A stretch of 64,000 nucleotides of DNA, taken from Anagrus nilaparvatae (Eukaryota; Arthropoda; Insecta; Hymenoptera; Mymaridae). The notes below the pieces were generated by a model. That model was not told the DNA's origin. It ran no database searches and saw only the letters and a list, made by a program, of their open reading frames with translations. This document shows, one piece after another, positions 23,901-34,147 of the stretch. Positions within the stretch are counted from its first letter, which is position 1; each line of letters opens with the position of its first letter. Location: the NCBI GenBank assembly GCA_022575985.1, contig JAKSXM010000014.1, positions 29,512,001-29,576,000 on the forward strand, read 5' to 3'. The position numbers and the translations under genes are program-made.

Positions 23901-24095
23901 AATTTTTATATATTTTATGTTTCCAAAAATTTTGTAAATAAATAATTTTTAGAATCGATTATAAAAGGAAAAAATAAATTAATGTATAAATCATTTCAAA
24001 ATTAAAATTAAAAAAAAATATTATAAATTATTAGTTAATTTAAATTCAAAATTATGCATTATCTTAATTAAACAAAATTAAAATGAAACGTTTTT

Positions 24096-24132
24096 TATAT
24101 AAAGTCGCGTTTACTTTTTTATTAATTTAGTT
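24096..24132 (+). promoter_or_regulatory. Core promoter of MBF2-like gene 3
   Basis: TATATAAA at 24096-24103 is followed by TTTAGTTT near 24127-24132, an initiator-like sequence about 33 bp downstream of the TATA start. The ATG at 24176 follows by about 47 nt. Confidence 0.45.
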
Positions 24133-24175
24133 TAATTTGGAATTAGTAAGATTAATTATTAAATAAGAGAGAAAA

Positions 24176-24583
24176 ATGTATTTAATAATACTTTTGGTTT
24201 TCATCGTAACTTCGTCAGCAGTTGAATTAAATAGTACTAAACGTATAGAAAGACAATTAGAAAAACCAAGATCCTTTTACATAATTGGACAATCAAATGG
24301 AAGAGATAGTTTAGTTACAAGTTCAAAATTTTTTCGACCAGCATTAGAAAATGAACGTGTTATATTTACTGAAACATTTTATTCAGATAAATATTTAAAT
24401 GTAATAACACAAGTTACTGCTATGGAACTTAATGAACCATGGACTGGGTCTGCTGTACATTGGATTGCTGGAGGTCCTGGTTATAATTTTGTAACATTAA
24501 GATTTATTAGCCAACCAGGTCAATCTATTAATTTGTTAATATCACTTCTTGCATCAGCTGGTAATCCTGTAACAAATCAATAA
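24176..24583 (+). CDS. MBF2-like secreted protein 3
   Basis: Single-exon gene of 135 codons. Residues 1-15 (MYLIILLVFIVTSSA) form a short signal peptide. The LGER motif of the family is changed to IGQSNGRDSL (about 37-46); the middle VITQVTAMEL and the hallmark AGGPGYNFVTLRF (about 101-113) are kept. The Cys found before this motif in genes 1 and 2 is absent (VHWI). The C-terminus is a Leu/Ser-rich strand. It lies 720 bp downstream of gene 2, same strand, with its own TATA box and AATAAA signals at 24616 and 24649. It is the third consecutive copy and the most altered in the N-terminal half. Confidence 0.86.
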   Translation: MYLIILLVFIVTSSAVELNSTKRIERQLEKPRSFYIIGQSNGRDSLVTSSKFFRPALENERVIFTETFYSDKYLNVITQVTAMELNEPWTGSAVHWIAGGPGYNFVTLRFISQPGQSINLLISLLASAGNPVTNQ

Positions 24584-24699
24584 TAATTATTAATTTCATA
24601 TTTATTATTTAAATTAATAAATTAATATGTAAGGTAATTTATATTTTTAATAAACAAATAATTAAAAATTCAATTTGTTTTTTTTTTTATTACGCACGT

Positions 24700-25990
24700 A
24701 TTATGTAATTATAAACAAATATTTGTTATATAATTTAAATACATTCATTAATATTAAATTATTCAATTAAAATTTTTTTAAATATGGATGATTTCAACTG
24801 AAATTAATTTAAAAATTTTTTTTAAATGGAACATGTGCAATAAAAGGAGAAGTTGGAAAATGAACGATTTGAGGAATGGGACTTGGAATACTTTCAATTT
24901 GAGTGTTTGCTATAATTTAGTTGTAGTACTAATCAGTTTTTAAAGTATGACATATTTATATAATAATTATCATACCATGGTGTTCCTATATATAAAAAAA
25001 AAACTTACTCACATCAAAAATTTCGGTGGAATTTTCAAATACATTCCTAAAATTTGTAGGAAAAAAATATTTTTTACCTGTCAGGCAATTTTAGATGAGT
25101 AAGCCCATATATAAAATAATAATAATTTATTTTCAAATTTTATAAAACTCTGTGAGTAATAATAAATTGAACTTTTATGTTTATTTTACTTTTTTATTTT
25201 TGATTTATTAAAGTATACACGATAACTTTTTTTTTAATTAGGTACAAATAAAGCTATACTATTTGATATTTAATTAAAAAAATTAATTTGAATATTATAA
25301 AATAATTTAATTATTCATAAATTTTTAATTTGTACTTTATTTTTATTTGTATTTTAATATTGAATAAGAATTTATAGAAAAAAATAAAAATTAACTCATG
25401 TTTTCAAAAATTTAACTGAAAAAAATGTTTTAAAAAGGTTATTGCATAGTAATTTGGCCCTGCATCCAATCTTATCCTAAGTCGTAGCATTCAAAAATTT
25501 TTCAAAAATTTCTTGCATTCTGTTGGAAGTAGGCCGTTAGGCCACAACAGATCCCCAAAAACCTAAAAACCCCCATAAAGTAAGGTTTTTTAGACTTAAT
25601 TTAATTTCTCCAACATGTGAATAGAGAATACTATGCATATTGGCTGAAAAACTTAAAATATTATCACTTTTCAAGAAATTTATTTTTTGTGTCTTTAGGC
25701 CCCTTTTAAGACCCCCAAATAAAATTTTAAATCTTTCGAAAATTAGTCTATTGAGAATGAAAAAATATAATACGTTCTTTTTTATAGTCCTGGCAAGGTG
25801 AAAAACAAATTTTTTTTATTTTTTAGTAAATCTGATAGACTGCCGTACAGATCGAATACTTCCATATCTACATTTTAACGATTTTGAGATATTTAATGAT
25901 ACGCGTTTCAATTGATTTAATAGTGTTATTAAATATTATTTAAAAAAATAAACATGTTTTTATACTAGTTTAGGCACGCTTTTTTCATTG
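24700..25990. other. AT-rich spacer between MBF2-like gene 3 and the retrotransposon
   Basis: No gene is supported. Contents are the short inverted-ended segment at 25004-25103 and a moderately complex stretch (about 25440-25990) with GTAGGCCGTTAGGCCACAAC and AGGCCCCTTTTAAGACCCCC, which looks transposon-derived but has no frame I can assign. Confidence 0.5.
25004..25103. repeat. Short inverted-ended segment (100 bp)
   Basis: CTTACTCACATC at the left and GATGAGTAAG at the right form an imperfect inverted repeat; the interior is non-coding. It is MITE-like but too short to classify. Confidence 0.4.
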
Positions 25991-26026
25991 GTGAAAATCT
26001 GTCAAAATTGTTCCGGCATGTCTCGT

Positions 26027-26040
26027 TTGCCAGGACAGTA
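26027..26040. repeat. 14-bp target-site duplication of the SINE (left)
   Basis: TTGCCAGGACAGTA here and at 26559-26572 are identical and immediately flank the SINE. Both belong to the codons for YCPGK of the host retrotransposon. Confidence 0.9.
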
Positions 26041-26558
26041 GTTAGTTAGTTAGTTAGTTAGTTATTCGTGAGAGATATTAAGAACTTGCTTATGATCTCT
26101 TGTATTATTTTAAGATATATTTTTTAAATATTTATTTATTAAGATAGATTTTTTTATAGTGTGAGTGTATATGTTTGTGTAATGTGTGAGTATTTTTTTG
26201 AAGATTGTTTAAGATAGATTTATTAAGACAGATTTTGCATAAGTGTATCTGTTTGTGTGAATGTTTTTTTTTTATTAGCGATGTACCTATGGTCCAGGAG
26301 GTACACTACCACTTCCAAACCCCGCGCCTCTTTAAGTGCCCCGGAAGCACTTCGGACTGCGTTATCTACATAATTCCGGGTTTTACGCCTTAATTTAACA
26401 TTATGCGGATGCCTCACTCCTAAAGCACTGATGGAAATAATTTTAGAATTTTATCTTTGCAGAAAAAAACTACGATTATTTCTTGTTCGAAGCTGTACGC
26501 GAACCCCGAACCTATAGGTTTAAAAGCGAGCGCGCTACCGACTGAGCCATCAATGCTC
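26041..26558 (-). mobile_element. tRNA-Lys-derived SINE with (TAAC)n tail, 518 bp
   Basis: On the minus strand it starts GAGCATTGATGGCTCAGTCG. An A-box-like TGGCTCAGTCGG (26538-26549) and a B-box-like GGTTCGCGTAC (26495-26505) lie 43 bp apart, as in tRNA genes. The loop CTTTTAA fits a tRNA-Lys(UUU) ancestor. About 450 bp of unrelated AT-rich body follows, with a roughly 65-bp internal duplication (GTGAGTGTATATGTTTGTGT versus TAAGTGTATCTGTTTGTGTG, plus strand). It ends in about six AACT/TAAC units. The 14-bp duplication on both sides proves retroposition into the R1-like element. No protein is encoded; mobilisation would need a LINE partner. Confidence 0.85.
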
Positions 26559-26572
26559 TTGCCAGGACAGTA
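26559..26572. repeat. 14-bp target-site duplication of the SINE (right)
   Basis: Identical to 26027-26040. See the SINE entry. Confidence 0.9.
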
Positions 26573-28194
26573 TATACATTCGGCGCTGTTCATCTTCTGG
26601 ATCAAAAAGAATTAAGAGCAACAAATCCCTTGCCCGCTTAAGAATTGGTTCAAAAAATAATTAATGTCCCCATGCCCTCTAGTTATCCCAGGTGATATCT
26701 CTCCTATCAGCCTCTCGGTCCATTTGCTCTTCGAGTAGTCGGTCCAACGTTCCTGCCATTTGTTTAGGCTGATCTGACGCAAAGTGGACTTTGCGCGGTC
26801 AATGCTTTCCCTACCTTTGTTCAGATAGATATACTGCCTTACAAGAACCAGCAGATCTATTGGGATTACTGTGGCGATGACTAGAGCTGCCTCCAACGAC
26901 ACTGTGCGATAGGCTCAGGAGATTCGCAGAGCTTCTTGCATCTGGACGCTCGTAAGCTTAAATACATAAGTGACCTACCTTATGCAGTCGATCCATACTT
27001 CTGCATCAAACAGGAGTAGTTTGCCTGGCCGCAATCTCCGTGTTTCTCAGAAATTGCGCCAAGAAAGTCAGGTTTGTGTCCGACAGCACTCCTAAGTACT
27101 TTAACTTATCCTTCGTTTCTATCCTATTCTCTCCAATACATATTAGTATGGTGGTATCAATATGTTTAAGGATGAATAAGAGAATCTCAGTCTCCGCCGT
27201 CGCAAAATTTAGGCAGTAGTCTTCCATCCAATAAATGACTCCATGTATTGCCTGGATCAGTTTCTCCTCGACAATTTTTAAATCTTTTGCCATGATGACT
27301 AGGACCAGATCGTCCGCGTATCCAACAGTAAAAGTATCCTCCGTCATTGGAAGCCTAAGTACCTGATCGAACATGATGTTCCGTAGATCCAGTCCGAAGA
27401 CCGATCCTTGAACTGCTCCTGCAGTTACCCAATTCAATCTTGTCTCGTAGATTATTTCTCGATTGCTCAGGTAGCTGTTGATGATTCTTTGCAGGTATTT
27501 TGGCACCTGGAAGTCTCTTAGCCCCTCCATGAAATCGCTTCCTCTTGCTGAGTTGAAAGCATTCTTCACATCGAGGGTCATTAATAACGTGATTTTTCTT
27601 GAGTACTGATTGCGTTCTGTGCATTCTCAATGACCCGCACGATACTGCTTATGTCATCGATAGTTGACTTCTCTCGGCAAAACCCGTATTGTCGAGGAGA
27701 AAGTTCTGCAATTACTACAGCACTCAGTATCCTTGGTTGTAACATATTTTCGTAGTTTTTTCTGGAAGGGTCCATTAATCCTCGAGGACGCCAAAATTTT
27801 GACAGTATAGGATCCCCTTTGCCCTTACTTATAAGGACCAGCCTGGCTCTCTTCCAGAGTTTGCTGAAGACGCCGGCTCGGGCACAAGTATTGTACATGC
27901 AAGATGAGTTGTGGACACACATGCATGGCTATCTTTAGTATTTCAGTGGCTATTCCGTCAGGTCTTTGTGCCTTTTCATTTTTGAGCGAGTCTACTGCTG
28001 TTAGTAACTTCACCTCGGTGAATTCGGGGATAACCTCCTTGGCATCTTCTTCTAAGTCATTTTCCTCCTCCCTCTCCGGGTAGGTAGGGAAAAGTCCGAC
28101 AACTATACCTCTAACCTCCTCTTTGTTCATAACACCACTTGCGGAAAGTGCACCAATCCTCTTGTTGTCTATCTTGTATCCAAGACCCCATGGG

Positions 28195-28237
28195 TCATTA
28201 TTGAATTAAAGCTATTATTAATTCAATCATTCATTAT
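28195..28237. repeat. Small hairpin insertion in the retrotransposon with 7-bp duplication
   Basis: TCATTAT occurs at 28195-28201 and 28231-28237. Between and overlapping them is a perfect 10-bp stem, ATTGAATTAA/TTAATTCAAT (28200-28227), with an 8-nt loop. Removing one duplication and the hairpin restores an uninterrupted R1 frame (EVDNDPWGLGY). Confidence 0.7.
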
Positions 28238-28416
28238 CTACCTCGTTACATAAAGCCATCTCGCATGCTCTCTGGTTTCTCCTAACAGCGAGTCTCAGAC
28301 TTTTCTTGATCTGCTTGTGATCTGTCATCAGCTCAGCAGCGTCCGCTCTGATCCTTGTACGTGTGACTGTCTTTCTTTTCGTTAAGCTTGCACTCCTTAG
28401 GCGGGCTACTTATGCG

Positions 28417-30732
28417 GTAATAACCTTTATAAAAGTTTAGCAATTAGATTCATACGTCAACAATATATTACTTAATTTGTTTTTTTCTTTTGCTTCTATT
28501 TTTTATTTATTTTTTATGAATTTAATTATGTATTTCAATTTCCTTTACTTTTTTTTTTAATATAAAAAATAATAGTGAAAAATAAAATATAGAAAAAGGA
28601 TGTTAGATTCGTGTATATATTATCATTTTCTTTTCTTTTTTTCGTAAATCCATGGGTTGTTTATTCGCTATCGAATTTAAAATCCACTCGCATGACGACG
28701 TATTCTATTCCCCTTGGGATATCAAAAAAAAGCGTTCGACTCTTTTCAAGCCTTACTGCTTTTTGAAAACATTTTTATACCTTCGTGTCCCTATACACAA
28801 AACGGATCCACGATGTTCAATTTACTGTTTTTTTTTATAACTTTTCTTTTGAAGAATGGACGTTTCAAGAAAATTCACTAAAAATTGACTTTTGATAATC
28901 TGATGTTAGAAATGTAAAATAAAGTATATTCAGGTTTAAAATAGGTTTATTTTTGTAAAAAAATTAGATGATAATAATAAATAATGATAAAAAATAAATA
29001 AATTACATGCATTCTCTTCTATTGTATAGAATGATAAGAAGCTCAAAAGCTTTAAAAAAAAAGAAAAGCATGCAAGTTTAATAAAAGTGAAAGGACAATA
29101 CTTTTTAGTAAGTATAGTATTTTATTATTATGTGGTTATAGTTTGTAACATAGTCTCTGTACAGAGTATAAATGTATAGTCGTCGACTTTTAGATCCATT
29201 AATCAAGTTTATAGGTTGCTAGCTACTACTACTGTGTGTCGCGAGTCACTGTTGCACTTTGTCTAACTAATACACTTTACTTTTTATTTATTTATTTCTA
29301 TATAAAATGATTACACCGATTCATCAAAATTTTTATTATACGAGGATTAAATTGAAAGCTTTTATTTTTTTTTTGGTTCTCTGTATCTTCTCTAGATTTT
29401 AGGAATTACATTCTATTAATTGTTTTACAAAATATTTTACAAAAAGCCTTTTTTTTTTTTAGATTCTATGAATATTTATTAGAGATTATTTGGGTTTACG
29501 TAAAAAGTAAATTAATTGTCGATGAAGAATTAATTGAAATCTCAAAGATTTATTTCTTTTTCAAGGAATTGTTTTTTTTTTCAAGTTGGAATACTTTTTT
29601 GTTCTGTGCTTTTTGAAAGCTTTTTATTGTTTATTCAAGTATACAGTTATCTAGAAACAAAATATAATTAATTAATTTTGATTTATCTGAATAGATTTCA
29701 ATATTTCAAGCAACAAAAATACTAAAAATGAAAACCAAATATTTCAAATAAAACAAAAAGAAAAGAAAAAATGATAATTAAATAAAATCTGAAAAAATAA
29801 TATTACAAAATTTGGAGAGTATTGATTCAATAAAGCATAATATTTGGCCTAAAAGTCAAAGTTATATATGTAATAAATATACCTATATATATAATATTAG
29901 TCCTTTCGATCAGGGTTTAAAAGAGAGATGAAATAGGGTGGTACCCGCCGTTAATACCAACATTAATCACAATAGGAATTTGTATTACAGTTGCAGGGAA
30001 AATGTTTATATATAGTAAATAAGGAATGTAATAAAGAAAATGGTTGGATAGGAGTTTTGCTTTTGTATATATATATAAAGGGGACGATGGAATCTTAGTC
30101 CGAATCTTTAAATCCCTGGATCAAGAAAAAACAAAAAAAAATAAAATAAAAAGGAAAAAAAAGGAAATAAGATAGTCGTTTCCTTATATACGACAAACCG
30201 TTAATAATAGTATATTTTTTTATCTTCAAATTTTCTCGTTTTAAATCTAAATAAACATTTAAAAAATTATAATTAATTAAAAAAGTATGTAAATTTCTTG
30301 GAAAATAAAGATTGAATTTAATCGTATATATGTTTAAAAAAAAAAAAAAAAACAGTAGTAAATAGAAAGTTGGTAGTATTTTATTTAAAAATAAAAAGAA
30401 AAACAAAATACTTTGCATGCCCCGAAGAGCGCAAATGAAAGTCGGAAAGCCGAAGGGAAAAGAGGTTAGAGGGTGGATCACGTCAAGATACATACATAAA
30501 CACGTATAAAAGAGAGCAGCAAGTTTTGTTGTTATATATAAATATATAGGTAGAAAAGAGGGATGAAGGGGGTATACAGAAAATAGTAGAAAGAAAGAGT
30601 AAGTAGAAGAATGAAAGAGAAAATAGAGGTTTTTAGGAACAAGGAATGGGGAATTGTAATGAGCAACCCGACAGTTACAAATGACAGGACGGAATTCGCG
30701 AGAGTTGTGATGGTACGCAGCCTCGACCTAAA

Positions 30733-30782
<50 letters not shown>

Positions 30783-33530
30783 TGTACACGAAACATGGGA
30801 AAACCCTTTTCGTATAACGTTCCATCTCATTTTCTACCTCTTCCTTCTTATTTTTAAAACGCTTTTGTGAGAGGATTGTTCTGTACTTTTTTTTTCTGTT
30901 TTGTTTGTATAAATATATATATATATGTTTGTGCTTTATTTAAAGTTCTTATCGAAATATATTGCTTTAGTTTCATTGCATGTTAAAAAATAAAATATTT
31001 TATTAGATTTATTTCTTTATTATTTTAATTTTCTTCTAAGTATTTTTAAATTAATTTTTTTTTTTGAAACGGTTAATTGTATAATGTTGGCTCTAATTAT
31101 AACTGTTAAAAAAAATAATAAAGCTCTTAAAGCTTTTTAAAATTCATTAGAGATTGATGTTTTAATGATTTTTTGATATAATGATTTTTTATTGCTAAGT
31201 TATTGGAAATTCAAATTTTACGTCTTTTGAAACGATCCTCGTCAATCGTCTAAACACAAAAGCTTCACACTTGAAACTCCAAAAGAAACCATATATGCCT
31301 AATTTTACTCTATTTCTTAATAATTAATGTCGAAAAACAACTGCATTTATAATAACTTATTCTATTTAGTTCTTCACACTATTTTCTTTAAATACATAAA
31401 ACTTGATCACTCGAATAACATCAATTTGATCAATATTATATTAATATATACCAACTCTTATTATTAGGAATAGCAAACTAAAAGCTATTTAACGTATAAT
31501 TATTAAATGGATTTAATTAGCATAAATAATTGTATAACCAGTGCTATAAATATTAAAATTCAGCAAAAGCTTATTAAATCTGACTAACTTTGATTTTCCG
31601 ATAAAAATTTAATTGAAAACCAAAGAAAATTGTAAAATTTTGAAAAGATTTAGCTATGTAATAACCAAATTTTCAAAAAATTAAAAATTTGTAGATGTTC
31701 TTCGATTTTCACTAGATATTGTTAAAATTTGTTAAAAACTTATAATGAACTTTTTTTGTTATTATAAAAAATAGTAAAATTTTACATATATTTGTTGGAA
31801 ATAGGAATAATCTGACAAAGACCAGACCGAATATTAGCGAAATAAATCTTTCAAAACACTAATTTTTGTAAGAATTTCTGAATTTTCAACATTTTTTCGA
31901 TTTTCTTTTTTTTTAATTTTACTGGATTTCATTAGAATTGGTTAGATTTTACCAATTTACCCTAAAATTTTTTAAAGCTTGAAAGATTTTTTTTATATAT
32001 GCTAGATTTTTCAGGACTACATTAGTATGTACTAGATTATTAAATGATTTTGCCAATTTTCGCCATACTGTGCCTAATTTTACTAAAATTTTGCGAATTT
32101 TTTTTATTGAAATTTAAAGAACTATTGCAAAAATCTACACTTCTTCAAAAATTAATTGTTAATTAATTTATAGTATATTGCGTATCCTACCTGAAAATTT
32201 AAATTGAATATTTTGAAGTACCTACAATAAAAAAAAATCTGCTGATTATAATAATAATAATAATAATAATAATATAATATATTATAATATTATAATCTAT
32301 TTTATTCAAATGAAATATTAATTTATAGGTATAACTAAAACGTGCTAAAATCCTTAAAACAAAATTTAATTAAACAAAAAATATAATTTTACTGATATTA
32401 ATGAAAATAGAAAAGTTGTAAAATAATTTTTTTTAAAACTATAAATTCTAAATGAAGCTTAATTAAAAAATAATTAAAGGTAAAATTTTCAAAGTATAAA
32501 TAATCTAATGTTCCCCTATTATATATACATGCTAATCCACGAGACAGATAAATCCCAATGGAGTTCACACCCGTCATAATTTATGGTTCTATAAGAATCC
32601 GGAAGGGTCTCGTGTTGTTTTACTGTCCTATATAGGATTACTATATATATATATATATATATAAAATTTGTCCATTAATTTACGTGAATAACATATGTAT
32701 ATATAAACTTGGCCCACGTGTAAACATTACTATTTTATATTCCTGGCTCAGATTGATGAAATATTTATAAAATAATAAGTTAACCCTGCAAAAAAACATA
32801 TGTGCACAAGCATATAATGAATTTTTAAATGCTAGTATGAATTAAAGGACTAAAATATTAATAAATAATTACTATAATGACGTATCCAATAAAAAGTAAT
32901 TAAGTAAGTTAAATAATTATTTTAATAAAATAATATCTCATTTAAATTATTTACTTAAAATCTTATTTAAGGTATAAGAAGGTATATTGAGTTTGTTATA
33001 TAGAAAAGCTTAGTATTTGTGCAAAGTAAGCTATAACAGTCTCGAAAGGCTTAATGACAGCGTGTATAGCATCTGCCTCCAATAATGCTTGCTCTGCAAA
33101 AACAGAGTACCATGATTCTCACAGTTTTTAGTTTACGATTGCTAGATTTTCCAATAGCCTTTTTAAGAAAGTAAAAATATACTCGTAGATTTTAAATGTC
33201 ATTTATCAAACTTAACTCTTACTTAAAAGTTAAGATATCTAAAGTTATATTATATATATATATATATTTTAATAGTAAAAAAAAAGGAATGTATTTCTGG
33301 ACGCTAATGAAAAAGTTTTTTTTTTACTTTATTTTTGGGAAATATCTAGAATTATAAAATAAAATTATAAATTGATGAATTTAATAAAATTAAAAATTCT
33401 TAATAAAAAATACGCCAGAAATATTTTTAATGAAATATCTTAATTTAATCAGAAAAGTTAATCAAAATTTTCAGTTCTAATATAAAAATCCAAAAAGAAA
33501 AGAATTTGGAAAAAAATCTGCAAAAAAAAC
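28417..33530. other. AT-rich intergenic DNA with microsatellites
   Basis: No gene is supported. A less AT-rich patch at about 28650-28830 holds a 62-codon plus-strand frame with no motif. The frames around 30100-30830 are shadows of the (TA)n tract and of poly-purine runs. (TAA)n lies at about 32250-32272 and short (TA)n tracts at 32641-32662 and 33250-33268. A GC-richer patch is at about 33035-33125. Confidence 0.5.
30734..30781. repeat. (TA)n microsatellite
   Basis: About 24 uninterrupted TA dinucleotides. Confidence 0.95.
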
Positions 33531-33539
33531 TTATTATAC

Positions 33540-33865
33540 TGGTTTGTATGTTTACACAATCAACAAGAATGGAACATGCTCAGTGATAACAGTTTTGACA
33601 GCCTCGTTTTTAAATATATTCCCTAATGGTTATAAGTCCTAGAACCAAATTTTTTAAAGTTCCTAAATTTAAATTGCCCTAAGTCCATAAACATATAGTA
33701 TTCTAGGGTCCCTAGAAGTACCTAAATAAAAAATATTGTAAGTCTTTTTGACCCTCCTTCCCCCTATAAACATCCATTTTTGACCCCACCCTGCTAAAAG
33801 AGATTTTATCGGGTACCTCACCTTATGAACATGTTCCATGTTAAAGCTACTTGAACCAATACTGC
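33540..33865. mobile_element. Copy of the hairpin-ended dispersed element
   Basis: The left part (ACTGGTTTGTATGTTTACAC, then AACAAGAATGGAACATGCTC) matches the left end of the 6281-6420 element. The middle is a ladder of AAGTTCCTAAATTTAAAT-type units with TTTTTGACCCTCC and TTTTTGACCCCACC blocks. The right part holds GAACATGTTCCATGTTAAAG. It is a longer relative of the short element at 6281-6420. No protein is encoded. Confidence 0.6.
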
Positions 33866-33974
33866 ACTGGGTAACAAATTACTTTACTGCCAATTTTATT
33901 TATGTCACTAAAGTTCACTTTCACGTGGATATTTTTTATGGAAACCAAAATTTTCAACTTTAATATACTAGAAT

Positions 33975-34147
33975 GTGTGGTTACCTAAAATATAGAGCAC
34001 CCAGTCCGAAAACCCAATTTTTTTTAGTTTTTCAGATTTTCAGCCAGCGAAGTTTTTAGCTTTTTTTTCGAAAAAATTAAGATTTTCAAGAAACTTGATC
34101 CGATCCATCCTAATCTGAAAAAAATTTGAACTTTCGGGTAACCAACC
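33975..34147. mobile_element. Short inverted-ended element (~170 bp)
   Basis: GTGTGGTTACCTAAAA at the left is mirrored by TTTCGGGTAACCAACC at the right, imperfectly. The same end motif is seen in the element at 42507-42722 and near 6700-6720. The interior is AT-rich and non-coding. Confidence 0.5.

Larger units (their letters stand above)
25995..28416 (-). pseudogene. R1-clade non-LTR retrotransposon remnant (reverse transcriptase ORF2)
   Basis: Reading minus-strand from about 28416, broken frames recover the core of an R1-type ORF2: an Arg-rich linker before RT (DPWGLGYKI near 28185), RT fingers (KNEKAQRPDGI, about 27960), KRARLVLISKGKGD (about 27840), the R.YGFCREKSTIDDI block (about 27680), FxxA-type LDVKNAFNSARG (about 27560), the catalytic box GYADDLV (about 27315), and then AYRTVSLEAALVIA (about 26900) and a C-terminal Zn-knuckle start (AECIYCPGK, about 26565). 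At least three frameshifts or stops, a hairpin insertion at 28195-28237 and a 518-bp SINE inside the knuckle make it non-functional. The 5' part (ORF1, endonuclease) is missing. It continues past the SINE with GKRDMPEQF. Confidence 0.85.

Noticed and set aside
26205..26417. Two overlapping frames on opposite strands
   Set aside because: Both lie inside the SINE body and have no motif.
26488..26558. Functional tRNA-Lys gene
   Set aside because: No acceptor-stem pairing can be formed with the downstream sequence, the B box is degenerate, and the segment is the head of a retroposed SINE with target duplications.
30532..30825. Frames with Tyr-Ile repeats
   Set aside because: Products of the (TA)n microsatellite and flanking low-complexity DNA.
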